Under the pieces are notes generated by a model. That model did not search any database. It saw only the letters and a program-made list of their open reading frames with translations, and had not been told where the DNA came from. Shown here piece by piece: positions 39,456 to 50,429 of a DNA stretch of 64,000 nucleotides (its first letter is position 1; each line of letters starts with the position of its first letter). A program made the position numbers and the translations under genes. This DNA comes from Hippophae tibetana (lineage: Eukaryota > Streptophyta > Magnoliopsida > Rosales > Elaeagnaceae), in NCBI GenBank assembly GCA_037013495.1, contig CM072801.1:103919816-103983815 (forward strand). Reading direction: 5' to 3'.

Positions 39456-40987
39456 AGCTTCTTGCTAGTCTCTTAGCAAGAGAAGCGATAAAAGCTAAAA
39501 ATTAAACTATCCTAAATCACTTTCGTGGATTGAAACGGTTGCATTTAGCCTATGCAACAAGCCGTTAAACCCCTAGGTTGCCCTAGTGGACGAGTTTGAG
39601 TCTCGTGAGGGTTTTCAGTAATGATACCCACAAACATTGAACTAAATGTAAAAAGAAAAACAATCAAAACAAAAATTAAAATTACAACACAATCAAAAAT
39701 TATTTTAAAAAGAAAACAACATATCACAAAAATATCTCATACTTTTTAATCTCTTTTAAGATCATAATTGAAATCTCAAGCATAAGTTATTTTAATCTCT
39801 TTAAACAATCATGATTTTATTATAATAATTAGTCGAAAATCATTTTCATATTTCATTTCAAAAATGTATCAATTTAATTTTACCCAATTTCAGTGTCATG
39901 AATCAGTATTCGCTTCGACTCTATTCCTCACAAGTCAATACTCTCAAAGCACTGAATCCTATGGGTTTAAACACTCATACTAATTTATATGCGAAAGAGT
40001 TGATGTATAGAAATGAACTAATATGTTCGCATATGTATAAAGAATAAAGGCTCAAAGTGTTATTTTAACATTGATCTCATGAAAGGAATCGAATGTATAA
40101 ATTATAAAGATATCATATACAAAAATTATTTTCATGCATAAATCAAACTCATTAAGAAAGAATTTCAAGATATATGCTTTTACAAATGAAGAAATTGCAA
40201 TGACTTTTTAGGGAATTACTTCCTATATCTTTCTTTTGTAATTAGCCTTTACTCACAACTTTGTAGGCAATGTGGGTCATAGTATGTAGATGATACTATT
40301 TTTTATCTCTCTATTTTTTTTTTTTCTGTAGATATTTTTCAATATATGTATTTTTTTAGAGAGTCAACCCATGTACAGATTGTACATTTTTTTGGATTTT
40401 GGTGAGTGGTTAATTTTGTGTCTTTTCTATTTGATCTCGGTTTAGGTAACCCCAGATATGTCTTTTTGTTTTTGTAGCAGTCATGCATGAATGAGATATA
40501 AGCATATACTATCAATTTCTACTCAAATCGTTTAATCTAAACAAAAAATAATAATAAAAAATATATGATACTCTATTAAGATGAAAAAAATTCATACATT
40601 CAATGCTAATACCTATAGAGATCATCTAAACTTTTTGAATAAATAAGAAATGTGTTTGGAGTAGAAAAAATATATATTTCACTCTGAATAAAAGAAATTA
40701 GGCTCAAATTATATCTCACAAGGGTAGTCTCCACTAAAACAAAATTCATAAATACCGATTTTGGGTTTAATCTAATTTCCACATTTTATCAAGAAATACT
40801 AGTTATGACAAAAACTAACTAATTATCAAAAATAATTACACAATATTTCATGATATGTTTTCAAAAATTAATCTAACAGTACCAAAGACTTAACTATTTA
40901 CTTAAATTTGATTTAAAGAAATGATAAATTTTTGTGAGAATTTTTTTTATTTTTTTATTTTTATATATATAGCATGGTAACTTTTCA

Positions 40988-41023
40988 CCACCCCCAACCT
41001 AGAACTTACATTGTCCTCAATGT
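40988..41023 (-). other. Internal polypurine-like module with hairpin
   Basis: The minus strand reads ACATTGAGGACAATGT, a hairpin with 6-bp arms (41008-41023), then AAGTTCTAGGTTGGGGGTGG ending at 40988. This mirrors the true polypurine tract at 39444, which also has a hairpin followed by AAGAAGCTGGTTGGGGGTTG. From memory, similar GAGGACAATGT plus TGGGGG blocks recur in plant gypsy elements near the 3' end. It may be a second plus-strand primer or a relic of an older element end. Confidence 0.6.
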
Positions 41024-41286
41024 AACAACTGCAAATTAAAGATAAAGAGAAAAGAGGAGAAAGATTACCTATTTCTTGAGAATGTGTAAGTAGTAATGAA
41101 GAAATGCAGGTGCATCCATCATATTCATCATTAAAGTGTATACAGACAGATCGCTGTGAACTTCTAACATCTCAACAAATATTTTAGTTTTAACAAATTT
41201 AAAAATTATTCACATACAAGTAAACTAAAATAAACAATAAAATTAAGTAAATAAAACAAATAACAATAAAAAAAATTACCTAACAT

Positions 41287-41335
41287 GATGGGTTGCCTCC
41301 CATCCAGCGCTTAGTTTAACGTCTTAGCAAGACGT
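41287..41335 (-). other. Twin-hairpin module just after the gag-pol stop
   Basis: Two perfect inverted repeats follow each other: GATGGG/CCCATC at 41287-41304, loop TTGCCT, and ACGTCTT/AAGACGT at 41319-41335, loop AGC. It starts about 13 bases past the stop codon in transcript sense. A related pair lies after the first gag at 46754-46803. From memory, GGTTGCCTCCCA plus AACGTC motifs are common in plant retroelements. Role unknown; RNA structure, 3'-end formation or a recombination point are possible. Confidence 0.7.
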
Positions 41336-41347
41336 ATCTTTTTGGTG

Positions 41348-44300
41348 CTAAGGGTTACTCAGCCAAATGCAATCCATTTCAGCAATGTTGTTCGGTTCTT
41401 CCACATAAGGCTTGACACGATGGCCATTAACTTTGAACGTTTTTTGTGTCTTGGAGTCCAATAGTTCTACCACTCCATGTTCATATACCTGAACTATTTT
41501 GAATGGTCCATCCCATCTTGATCTTAGCTTTCCTGGAAACAATCTCAAACGAGAGTTAAATAAAAGAACTTTCATTCCAGGGTGAAAAGTTTTAGGAACT
41601 AGCCTCTTGTCATGATAGCGCTTAGTACGCTCCTTGTATAATTTGGCATTCTCATAGGCTTCATTCCTAATTTCTTCCAACTCATGAAGCTGGAGTACTC
41701 GTTTTTCACCTGCTTTATCTAAATCCATGTTTAGCTCTTTAATTGCCCAATAAGCCTTGTGTTCAAGTTCAACTGGAAGGTGGCATGCTTTCCCAAAGAT
41801 TAACCGGTAAGGGCTCATCCCAATAGGTGTTTTGTAAGCGGTGCGGTATGCCCATAAGGCATCATTTAACTTAAATGCCCAATCCTTCCTTGAAGGACGC
41901 ACAGTGCGTTCCAGTATTCCCTTAATTTGCCTATTACTTACTTCCACTAAACCGGAAGTTTGAGGATGATATGGAGTAGCTACCTTATGTGTGATGTTGT
42001 ACTTGTTTAGTACTCCATCAAAGAGTTTGTTACAAAAATGGCTACCTCCATCACTTATTATAGCTCTAGGCGTTCCGAACCTACTGAATATGAAATCTTT
42101 CAAGAATTTCACAACAACATTAGCATCATTGGTTTTGGTGGGTATAGCTTCTACCCACTTGGACACATAATCCACAGCAACCAAAATGTATTGAAAACCA
42201 TTAGATGGGGGAAAAGGACCCATAAAGTCAATCCCCCATACATCAAAGAGTTCAACAACTAAATTAGATGTCAAAGGCATTTCATCTCTTTTGCTTATGT
42301 TTCCTGTTCTTTGACATCTATCACATTGTGCACAAAACATATGAGCATCTTTAAAAAGAGTGGGCCAAAAGAATCCAGACTGTAATATCTTACGGGCTGT
42401 CTTTTCTCCTCCAAAATGACCCCCACAATGAAGTTCATGACAAAAAGTCAGAATGCTCTTATGTTCTTCTTCAGGTACACATCTCCGGATGACTTGATCT
42501 TCACCAATCTTGTATAAATAAGGGTCATCCCAGAAATAGTCCTTAATAGTTTTAAAAAACCTTTTCTTCTCCTGATATGAAGTGTTAGGTTGCAAAACAC
42601 CAGTGGCAAGATAGTTTACAATATCAGCGTACCATGGGTTCGGACCTATGAAAAATAACTGTTCATCAGGAAAGGTTTCAACTATATCGTCATTACTCTC
42701 ATCTTTAAGAGAATTAAAGTCAGAAATCAACCTAGACAAATGGTCAGCTACTAAGTTTTCACTGCCTTTCTTATCCTTGATTTCTAGGTCAAATTCTTGT
42801 AAGAGTAAGACCCACCTGATTAATCTTGGCTTGGCATTTGGTTTACTTAATAGGTATCTTAAAGCAGCATGATCAGAATGCACAATCACTTTAGATCCTA
42901 CTAAATAAGACCGAAATTTGTCTAAAGAGAATACTATAGCCAAGAATTCCTTTTCAGTGGTGGTGTAATTCATCTGGGCATCATTGAGTGTTTTGCTAGC
43001 ATAGTAGATGACATGTAAACGCTTATCCACTCTTTGTCCCAGGACTGCTCCTATTGCATAATCAGAAGCGTCACACATTATTTCAAAGGGTAAAGACCAG
43101 TTTGGTGCCATTATAACAGGGGTAGATGTGAGTTTATCTTTCAAGGTATTAAAGGAAGTAAGGCAGTCATTGTTGAAATCAAAATCAGCATCTTTGGATA
43201 GCAAGTTACATAATGGACGACTTATTTTAGAGAAATCTTTAATAAATCGTCTGTAGAATCCTGCATGTCCCAAGAAGCTTCTTATCCCCTTCACAGATGT
43301 AGGGGGAGGTAGTTTGGATATCAATTCAACTTTTGCCTTATCAACTTCAATACCCTTGTTTGAAATTATATGTCCTAAAACTATCCCTTGTTGAACCATA
43401 AAATGACTTTTCTCCCAACTAAGGGTTAGATTGCATTCAATGCATCTTTCTAAAACCAAAGTCAATTTATGTAAGCAATCATCAAATGAGTTCCCAAAGA
43501 CAGAGAAATCGTCCATGAAAATCTCAATGAATTTTTCCACCATGTCCGAGAAAATGGATATCATGCATCTCTGGAACGTGGCAGGGGCATTGCATAACCC
43601 AAATGGCATTCTGCGAAAAGCAAATGTCCCAAAAGGACATGTAAATGTGGTCTTTTCCTGATCTTCTGGTGCTATGGGTACTTGATAATATCCAGACAGT
43701 CCATCCAAAAAACAGTAAAATTCGTGCCCAGCTAATCTTTCCAACATTTGATCAATGAATGGAAGAGGAAAGTGATCCTTTTTCGTATATAAATTTAGTT
43801 TCCTAAAATCTATACACATTCTCCATCCAGTGATTATTCTAGTGGGCACTAATTCACTTTTTTCATTCTTAACAACTGTTATCCCAGATTTCTTTGGTAC
43901 CACATGCACTGGACTAACCCACTTACTATCTGCAATAGGGTAGATAATCCCTTCTTCTAATAATTTAAGAATTTCCTTCTTAACTACCTCTTGCATGTTT
44001 GGGTTTAGTCTTCTTTGGGCCTCTCGTACAGGTTTAGCACCGTCCTCCAAGTTGATCTTGTGCATACACATTGTTCGACTAATGCCTCTTATATCCCCTA
44101 TACTCCAACCTATAGATTTCTTAAACTGTTTAAGCACTTTGATGAGTTCCTTTTCTTGTGGTTTGGTCAAGGTTGAAGAAATTATCACTGGATAAGTTTC
44201 CCCTTCTCCCAAAAACACATATTTTAAGTGCTTAGGTAAGTCTTTGAGTTCAAGTTCAGGTGGATTGGCCTCTTTAATAGATGAAGAACTGGGTAGATTT

Positions 44301-46519
44301 AAAAGTGTACTAGATTTTGTCATCACTTCATTATTGTCTAGTTGTTCAAGGTACCCCTTTATTTCCTCATCTAAATCTTCTTCAACCTTTTCAAGTGTAA
44401 GAACGGTTTCAAGCTTGTCTTCTATTCTGGTTCGAAAAAAGGTGTTTTGGACAAGATTATCCAAAGGATCAACATCGAATATTTCATCGATGGCAGAAAT
44501 AGAAGGGAAAGGTGAAGAATCAAAAACTTTAAAATGAACAGTCTCTCCTAAGACTGTCATTGTCAAATTTCCATCTTGGACATCAATAATAGTTTTAGTA
44601 GTTGCCATAAATGGTCTACCAAGCAATATTGTGTGCTCTCTGTCCAATGCTGGATTTTCTTGCATATCCAGAACCACAAAGTCAACAGGTATTATTAGTT
44701 TGTCTACCTGTACCAAAACATCCTCAACTATTCCCTCTGGATATTTAAGAGATCTATCTGCAAGTTGAAGGGACATAGTTGTGGGTTTTAAATCCCCTAG
44801 ATTGAGTTGTAAGAATATAGAGTAGGGCATCAAATTTATACTAGCACCTAAATCAAGCATTGCTTTAGCAACCTTCCTATCCCCCATAGTTATGTTTATA
44901 ATAAAACTTCCAGGGTCTTTCAACTTAGGGGGTAGTTTGTGCTGAAGTACAGCGCTAGAAATTTCTGATACTACTACTCGTTCATTCAGTTCATACCTCC
45001 TTTTCTTAGTGTTCAACTCTTTGAAAAATTTGGCATATGAGGGCACATTCATGATCACTTCTAATAATGGTAAATTGATATTTACTTTAGAGAGCATATT
45101 AAAAAGATCATTGAATTGCTTATCTTGTTTGGATTCTTTCAACCGGTGGGGAAAAGGTACTTGTATCTGGTGTGGTTCTGTTGTCTTTTGAATTTTGGGG
45201 GTGTCAGATGACCCCCCAATGAGTTTTTCAGAAGGCTTGTTAAGTTTAACACTTGTTTCTCCTTTTTGCAAGATTAGAGTATCGCCTTCTTTGTTACCTG
45301 AACTACAAGGTAGATTGTTAGAGATTTCAGGTAAACTGGTATTGACTACCTTACCACTTCGAAGGGTTCTAACATCCTTTGCTTGTTCTGGTTGACTGGG
45401 CAACTTTCCTGGTTCTTTCTTTTGCATTTGTTCAGCCAGTTGCCCAACTTTAGATTCAATCCTTTTAACCGAAGCCTCCATGGTGTTCAACCTTTGATTA
45501 GTCATCAATTGGTTGTCACGACTAACTTGAATAAAAGCATTCAAGCTATCTTCTAAGGTTGGTTTAAAAGATTGGCCTGGTGGGTAAGGGTGGTTGTTAT
45601 CCGACCTTAGTGTTGGATATTGGGTGTAGGCTGGGTGATTATAGGTGTTTGGATGATACCTTTGAAAAGATTGGACTTCCTCTATGGCATCGACACTAGA
45701 ATCACAAGTATTTGAACAATTATGAGTACCATGCCCAATTGAACAACACACTTCACATACCTCTTGATTTGAAATTTGGTGGGAAGTGAGGAATTTCACT
45801 TGTTTAGTCAATTCAGCAAGTTGCAAGGTTATCTCATTATCAGAGCCGACTTCATTGACCTTTGCTTTCCTTCTACCACCTCTTTGTTGGGAATTAGAAC
45901 CCATCAACTCATAAAGATTATAGGTTTCCTCTGCGGTCTTTTCTCCTACAGCACCTCCAGCAGCATTATCAACCATGTATTGACTCTGTAGTGTCAATCC
46001 ATCATAAAAGAATTGGTTTTGTAGCTGTAAGGGAAAGCTATGATTTTGACATTGAATGAAAAGGAGTTTGAATCGTTCCCAAGCTTCATGAAAGGGCTCT
46101 TCATTCATTTGAGAAAATGTTGCTATCTTTGTTCTTAGATCAACAGTCTTTTGATGGGAATAGAACCTACCCATAAAAATTTCATAGACTGCCTCCCAAG
46201 TTTTAAGAGAACCTGACTGTAGAGTAATGAACCATGACCAAGCTTTATCTTTGAGAGTGTAAGGAAAACACCTCATCCTAAGTTGATCTTCATTAATTGC
46301 ATGTAGTGGAAAGGTTTGGACAATAGCATAGAATTCTCGAATGAAATGCAAAGGGTCTTCATTAGGGATACCGTAAAAGGAAGGCAACAAAGAATAATGA
46401 ATCTTTTTCAATTCATAATTCCTTGCAGCCTCTTGTAATTGGATACCGGAAGTTACATTGCCAATGATTGGCATTGTATATTCTTTCATCTTTTTCCGCC
46501 TATCTTCAGCATCTCCCAT
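41348..46519 (-). CDS. gag-pol: Gag2-Pol polyprotein (gag, protease, RT, RNase H, integrase)
   Basis: A 1723-residue ORF without stop or frameshift. Residues about 13-210 are the retrotransposon Gag domain. Residues 255-268 form an intact CCHC zinc knuckle (C255, C258, H263, C268). The aspartic protease has AMLDLGAS (D556) and ILLGRPF (631-637); DLGA instead of DTGA is usual in this branch. Reverse transcriptase spans about 820-1050 with [16 protein letters not shown] and the catalytic FMDD at 1001-1004. RNase H has D1150, E1189, D1216 and D1259. Integrase has the HHCC finger (H1364, H1368, C1399, C1402) and a D1431, D1490, E1526 core with the standard 35-residue spacing, then a GPF-type end and no chromodomain. 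The product would form the particle, copy RNA to cDNA and integrate it. The start ATG has a strong context (ACCATGG). It is the second ORF on the transcript, so its translation needs explaining. All key residues are present, so it is probably functional. Confidence 0.96.
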   Translation of the reverse strand: MGDAEDRRKKMKEYTMPIIGNVTSGIQLQEAARNYELKKIHYSLLPSFYGIPNEDPLHFIREFYAIVQTFPLHAINEDQLRMRCFPYTLKDKAWSWFITLQSGSLKTWEAVYEIFMGRFYSHQKTVDLRTKIATFSQMNEEPFHEAWERFKLLFIQCQNHSFPLQLQNQFFYDGLTLQSQYMVDNAAGGAVGEKTAEETYNLYELMGSNSQQRGGRRKAKVNEVGSDNEITLQLAELTKQVKFLTSHQISNQEVCEVCCSIGHGTHNCSNTCDSSVDAIEEVQSFQRYHPNTYNHPAYTQYPTLRSDNNHPYPPGQSFKPTLEDSLNAFIQVSRDNQLMTNQRLNTMEASVKRIESKVGQLAEQMQKKEPGKLPSQPEQAKDVRTLRSGKVVNTSLPEISNNLPCSSGNKEGDTLILQKGETSVKLNKPSEKLIGGSSDTPKIQKTTEPHQIQVPFPHRLKESKQDKQFNDLFNMLSKVNINLPLLEVIMNVPSYAKFFKELNTKKRRYELNERVVVSEISSAVLQHKLPPKLKDPGSFIINITMGDRKVAKAMLDLGASINLMPYSIFLQLNLGDLKPTTMSLQLADRSLKYPEGIVEDVLVQVDKLIIPVDFVVLDMQENPALDREHTILLGRPFMATTKTIIDVQDGNLTMTVLGETVHFKVFDSSPFPSISAIDEIFDVDPLDNLVQNTFFRTRIEDKLETVLTLEKVEEDLDEEIKGYLEQLDNNEVMTKSSTLLNLPSSSSIKEANPPELELKDLPKHLKYVFLGEGETYPVIISSTLTKPQEKELIKVLKQFKKSIGWSIGDIRGISRTMCMHKINLEDGAKPVREAQRRLNPNMQEVVKKEILKLLEEGIIYPIADSKWVSPVHVVPKKSGITVVKNEKSELVPTRIITGWRMCIDFRKLNLYTKKDHFPLPFIDQMLERLAGHEFYCFLDGLSGYYQVPIAPEDQEKTTFTCPFGTFAFRRMPFGLCNAPATFQRCMISIFSDMVEKFIEIFMDDFSVFGNSFDDCLHKLTLVLERCIECNLTLSWEKSHFMVQQGIVLGHIISNKGIEVDKAKVELISKLPPPTSVKGIRSFLGHAGFYRRFIKDFSKISRPLCNLLSKDADFDFNNDCLTSFNTLKDKLTSTPVIMAPNWSLPFEIMCDASDYAIGAVLGQRVDKRLHVIYYASKTLNDAQMNYTTTEKEFLAIVFSLDKFRSYLVGSKVIVHSDHAALRYLLSKPNAKPRLIRWVLLLQEFDLEIKDKKGSENLVADHLSRLISDFNSLKDESNDDIVETFPDEQLFFIGPNPWYADIVNYLATGVLQPNTSYQEKKRFFKTIKDYFWDDPYLYKIGEDQVIRRCVPEEEHKSILTFCHELHCGGHFGGEKTARKILQSGFFWPTLFKDAHMFCAQCDRCQRTGNISKRDEMPLTSNLVVELFDVWGIDFMGPFPPSNGFQYILVAVDYVSKWVEAIPTKTNDANVVVKFLKDFIFSRFGTPRAIISDGGSHFCNKLFDGVLNKYNITHKVATPYHPQTSGLVEVSNRQIKGILERTVRPSRKDWAFKLNDALWAYRTAYKTPIGMSPYRLIFGKACHLPVELEHKAYWAIKELNMDLDKAGEKRVLQLHELEEIRNEAYENAKLYKERTKRYHDKRLVPKTFHPGMKVLLFNSRLRLFPGKLRSRWDGPFKIVQVYEHGVVELLDSKTQKTFKVNGHRVKPYVEEPNNIAEMDCIWLSNP

Positions 46520-46869
46520 GGTTGTTTGTAGTTGAAAATGATCCTCCTCCTATTGTGTATCAACATTTTGCTTTTAGTAGATATCTCTAAGAAATATTTA
46601 TAACTTGATAAAACGTAAAAGCAAAAAGTGCAAGGAACCTAATTTTTTTTTTTTTTTTAAATTTAAGCGAATGGACAGAATTTTTGAAACAAACGAATTT
46701 TATTTCATCTGAATTTTTATTACACGCAAACTAAAACAAAGGAAAATACAATAATGGGTGACCTCCCATACAGGACTAAAATTTATCGTCTTCTAGTAAG
46801 ACGTTGCTTGGAGATTGCAGAATGAAAAACTCAATGTCTCCTCTTCATTGAATTCATTTAAGTATCAAA
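46520..46869 (-). other. Spacer between the two ORFs, with twin-hairpin module
   Basis: These 350 bp hold no gene. In transcript order the spacer starts at the Gag1 stop, passes a pair of hairpins (CGTCTT/AAGACG at 46787-46803 and ATGGG/CCCAT at 46754-46769), then A-rich sequence, a T/A-rich stretch and finally CACAATAGGAGGAGG shortly before the Gag2 ATG. The CAATAG could act as a 3' splice site, since plant introns are AU-rich and it follows a CTAAAAG branch-like sequence; this is inference. The hairpin pair is the counterpart of 41287-41335. Confidence 0.7.
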
Positions 46870-48207
46870 TTAGTCTTTGCCTTTTTGCAAATGTTCAACT
46901 AACTGTTCAACTTGAACTTCCACCTTTTTGATAGAAGCTTCCACAGAGTCCAACCGTTGATTGGTTTTAGATTGGTTATCCCTACAGACTTGAATAAAAG
47001 AATTCAAGTTGTCCTCCAGAGTTGGTTTATTGGGAATGCTTCTTGGAATAGGTGGGTGGAATTGCTGGCCTGCCTGGTTTGAGCTTTGAGTGAAAGGAGG
47101 GTTGTTTTGCCTCCAAGAGAAATTTGGATGACTTCTCCACCCAGGATTATAGGTATTTGAATTGGGATCAAACCTTGGTCTCTGTTGATATGCTCCCAAC
47201 ACATTGACCTGTTCAGGTCCAGTTGTTTCTCCTTGATATGGACAGGCTTCAGTACCATGTCCCATGTTGCTATATAAACCATATTGATCATTATTGGTGT
47301 TGGTTTGTGTAGCGAGAAGAGCAACTTGCTTAGTCAGTTGAACAAGTTGTTGTTGAACTTCATTACTGGAGTCGATTTCATGAACTCCAGCTTTTCTCAC
47401 TCGGGAGCTTTTCTGTTGGGAATTAGCACCCAACATCTCAAAGAGGTTATACGTCTCTGAGGCAGTTTTTTCTCCTATTGCTCCTCCTGCAGCGTTGTCG
47501 ACAATGAACTGACATTGTTGTGTAAGTCCATCGTAAAAGAATTGGTTCTGCAACTGCAGGGGAAAGCTATGATGGGGACACTGAGTGAGAAACATCTTGA
47601 ACCTATCCCAAGCTTCATGGAATGGTTCTCCATCCATCTGAGAGAAAGTAGCAATCTTTCCTCTCAACTCTGATGTTTTTTGATGGGAATAGAATTTTCC
47701 CATGAATTTATTGTAAATGTTACCCCATGTCATCAGAGAACCTGGGGGAAGTGACATCAACCAAGCTTTGGCCTTATCCTTTAGAGTGTAGGGAAAACAT
47801 CTCATCCTAAGTTGATCCTCGTTTAGAATACCGAGGGGGAATGTTTGGACCGTAGCATAGAAATCTCTCATAAAGGAAAGAGAATCTTCATTAGGTAACC
47901 CATAAAAGGAAGGAAGCATAGAAAAATGAATATTTTTAAGGTCATAATTCCGAGCAGCCTCTCCCAACTGGATAGCGGCAGTTGCCGTGCCTATTACCGG
48001 TCTTGCAAACTCCTTCATCGTGGTTTCCCTAATATGTTGGTTTTCCTCCATTTCTTTTGGTTCTAGTAAAGGATTAAGACTTGGTTCTATGTTTGGCTCA
48101 AAAACAGGTTGATGGGTAGAATCCAGTTTTGTTGACACTTGTTTAAATTTATGAAATTTATTTACATATGGTGTAAGGGGATTTCCTAGGGATCTCCTAC
48201 CACGCAT
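46870..48207 (-). CDS. gag: Stand-alone Gag paralogue (Gag1) with degenerate zinc knuckle
   Basis: A 445-residue ORF, first on the predicted transcript. Residues 64-265 align without large gaps to Gag2 residues 12-211 and are by eye about two-thirds identical, sharing [38 protein letters not shown] and VDNAAGGA. It has about 52 extra residues at the N terminus. The zinc knuckle is broken: the first two cysteines are tyrosines (Y309, Y312), while H317 and C322 remain. The C terminus (about 396-440) has a coiled-coil-like segment also present in Gag2, then stops before the protease linker. The capsid-like region is kept, so it could co-assemble with Gag2, but RNA binding through the knuckle should be lost. 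The ATG context (TCTATGC) is weak. The frame has stayed open despite clear divergence from Gag2, which suggests it is or was expressed. Confidence 0.9.
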   Translation of the reverse strand: MRGRRSLGNPLTPYVNKFHKFKQVSTKLDSTHQPVFEPNIEPSLNPLLEPKEMEENQHIRETTMKEFARPVIGTATAAIQLGEAARNYDLKNIHFSMLPSFYGLPNEDSLSFMRDFYATVQTFPLGILNEDQLRMRCFPYTLKDKAKAWLMSLPPGSLMTWGNIYNKFMGKFYSHQKTSELRGKIATFSQMDGEPFHEAWDRFKMFLTQCPHHSFPLQLQNQFFYDGLTQQCQFIVDNAAGGAIGEKTASETYNLFEMLGANSQQKSSRVRKAGVHEIDSSNEVQQQLVQLTKQVALLATQTNTNNDQYGLYSNMGHGTEACPYQGETTGPEQVNVLGAYQQRPRFDPNSNTYNPGWRSHPNFSWRQNNPPFTQSSNQAGQQFHPPIPRSIPNKPTLEDNLNSFIQVCRDNQSKTNQRLDSVEASIKKVEVQVEQLVEHLQKGKD

Positions 48208-48392
48208 AGACTATTGTAAACGTAAATTTAAAACTCCTGTCAACAAAATAAAAAAATTTAGATAAAATTTACATGTTATTTTATACAAAACACTAAACAA
48301 AACTAGTTAAACCCTAAAAAAAGAATTTTTTTTATTTTTATTTTTTTATTTTTTGTAACATAATTAGTATTAACCAAGAGTGCTCCCAGGAA

Positions 48393-48490
48393 AGAATGGT
48401 GGTGCAAACGGCACCTTAAATACCATTCTCCTAGCCAGAGCAACGTTCCCAGGAAAGACTAGTGGCACAAAGGCTTCCAAGAACTAGTCT
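48393..48490 (-). other. Two matched leader hairpins with covarying stems
   Basis: Two tandem units 63 bp apart share CCCAGGAAAGA at one side and TCTCCTAG at the other. Unit one (48393-48429) has arms AGAATGGT and ACCATTCT, with a nested GGTGC/GCACC stem. Unit two (48456-48490) has arms AGACTAGT and ACTAGTCT. The arms differ between units at three paired positions, yet each unit stays perfectly complementary. That is compensatory change, which supports a selected RNA structure. Confidence 0.8.
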
Positions 48491-48579
48491 CCTAGACAGA
48501 ACTCCCTTAGATTTTTACTTTTCATGTTATTTAGTTAATTAGGTATAAATTCAAGTAATGTTTTTTTTTTTTTTTTTTT

Positions 48580-48809
48580 ATGAACGGTAATTTTATTTTA
48601 CTATTCACGCTATATTATTTCTTATTAACTTAAAAAAAAAAAAGTTTTGTTTTTGAATTTTGAATTTTTAAAATTTTTTTTTTTTTTACTATTCATGAAC
48701 GGTAATTTTATTTTACTATTCACGCTATATTATTTCTTATTAACTAAAAAAAATTTTTTTTTTTTTTTTTTTTTTGAATTTTTTTTTTTTTACTATTCAT
48801 GAACGGTAA
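48580..48809. repeat. AT-rich repeats in the leader
   Basis: A segment of about 50 bp with TGAACGGTAATTTTATTTTA and CACGCTATATTATTTC occurs at 48580-48630 and 48695-48745. A third partial copy, TACTATTCATGAACGGTAA, lies at 48791-48809. Long T runs separate them. They look like a local slippage or duplication product. Confidence 0.8.
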
Positions 48810-49000
48810 AAATTTTTACTTCAAATTTCAAATTTCTAAATTATTTTACAATTAAAAAAAAAATTATTTTTATTTTATTTTTTACTTTTTTATTTATTTA
48901 TTATGAATTTTGAAATTTGATTATTATTAAAATATCACAATTATTTACAGCACAAAAATGTTTTTAAAATTTTGATAAATAATTTAAAAACGCTATTCCG

Positions 49001-49018
49001 TCCCCGGCAACGGCGCCA
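49001..49018 (-). other. Primer-binding site for tRNA-Asp
   Basis: The minus strand reads TGGCGCCGTTGCCGGGGA, six bases inside the 5' LTR. This is the complement of the 3' end of plant tRNA-Asp (GTC) including CCA, as I remember that tRNA, over all 18 bases. It is where reverse transcription starts and it fixes the element's orientation. tRNA-Asp priming fits Athila. Confidence 0.92.
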
Positions 49019-50429
49019 AAAACTTGATGAACGAAAACCGGCATCGCCGATTCCCGCAAATACTTTGGTTTTAATATTTATAAAACTCTCGCAAGTGCAC
49101 GAATCATTTCGAAGAAAATGATAAGTATACTCCCAAGGTCGATCTAAGGAAGGAATGTATGTGGTTTTTAATTTATTATTCAAACTTTTAAAAACGAAAT
49201 TAAATCCTAAACATCCTGTCACGATAGTTTGGTTTTTGTGTTCCTAATCTAATAACATAAAATAAACATATATACAGATTAATTAAATATAGTCTAATAA
49301 CATAAAAATAAACATAGATACAAATTCAATAAATAATTATCTAAAAATAAACATATATACGGATTCAATAAATATTCATGCAAATTTTTATCATTTATAT
49401 TAGCGGAGTATTTATGGATATAATAACTAAATTAATTATGCTTGCTCATATTAACTAGGTTATTAAAGATATAAATTGATATTTTATTAATTCTCTCTTT
49501 TTTATATAAATACCACCTTTGGTGGGGTTAGATATTCTTTGTTAACTAAACAAATCAATTAATACCTATGGGTGAGGTTGATAACTAATATGCTTAATTA
49601 AATTAATTCCTTTTTCTAAGAGATTGAAAATGAACCATTTAAATGCCACCTTTGGTGGGGTTAGACAATTTAAACATTATTCAAGGTGTCCAAATTAAAC
49701 TTAAGAATTTAATTATCCGAGTACTAACTTTCAAGTTTTAAAACCACTATTGAAAACATGTTGTCAATACATTTTCACATAATAATTCTTATAAAAACTT
49801 TTGAAATAGAGTTTCACTCTAACTACCGGGCGATTGTACCAACAAATAAAAGAGCACTACTCTAAATTAGACCGGATAACTAAACCTTAAAATCTAATTT
49901 TCGGGTTTAAGTTTGTAATGAAAAATAATATATTTCTCTCTAACATTCTTAATATAAAATCTTGAATAAAAACAAAATCAATTCATGTTAAAGATTTTTA
50001 CCTATTTAATATTTCGCAAGCATAACAACGTCGTTATTACATCATTTTTACTAAACAGCTAGCATAGTTAAATTTAACCACAGACAAGTTGAATATAACA
50101 TGTAAGAATAAAGCATAAAAATAACTGTAAAGAAAATAAAATCCTTACAGAACTTTGACGCTATTCCCGTTGCTAGAAAACCTCCGAGCGGAATTTGCAC
50201 TTCCATATATTGAATCAAAAATCTAAATTATTACAAAAACATTACAAGTTCCTCTCAAAAAGAGAAGAACACTAAACCTAAGAGAATTGAACTAAAAACT
50301 AAGAGAAAAACTAAGAAAAGCGTAGAAACTTAGAAAGAAACTAAGAGAAACTAAAAACTAAGAAATGAGAGAAAGAAAGGAGAGAGAAGTGAGTTTTGAA
50401 GGTGTGGTTTGAAGTGAAGGGAAGGGGGG

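Larger units (their letters stand above)
39456..41347 (-). other. Non-coding 3' region between pol and the 3' LTR
   Basis: About 1.9 kb, AT-rich, with no reading frame that looks like a protein; the longest open stretch (39545-39727, 60 codons) is low-complexity. This is where Athila-type elements often keep an env-like gene, and nothing recognisable of one remains. Structured pieces are the hairpin at 39461-39480, a second polypurine-like module at 40988-41023 and the twin hairpin at 41287-41335. A long T run lies near 40310-40325. The remaining stretch from about 39480 to 40980 shows nothing I can assign. Confidence 0.7.
48208..49000 (-). other. 5' leader of the retrotransposon
   Basis: About 0.8 kb between the primer-binding site and the first ATG of Gag1. 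It contains, in transcript order, an AT-rich stretch with repeats (48580-48809), two matched hairpins (48393-48490) and an AT-rich lead into the ATG. No protein is supported. Leaders of this kind normally hold the packaging signal. The hairpin pair is the best candidate here, by position only. Confidence 0.75.

Noticed and set aside
39575-39615. tRNA-like B-box resemblance (GAGTTTGAGTCTC), possible SINE or tRNA
   Set aside because: No A-box at the right distance and no cloverleaf could be drawn, so the match is chance level.
39456-40980. A hidden env-like gene between pol and the 3' LTR
   Set aside because: I looked because Athila elements often have one, but found no long frame, no transmembrane-type segment in a sustained frame and no recognisable remnant.
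42038-45991. Several plus-strand frames of 60-97 codons opposite gag-pol
   Set aside because: They are shadows of the long minus-strand ORF, with no domain or independent support.
47004-47324. A 106-codon minus-strand frame inside Gag1
   Set aside because: It overlaps Gag1 in another frame across its zinc-knuckle and linker region and shows no domain. Gag1 itself matches Gag2 throughout.
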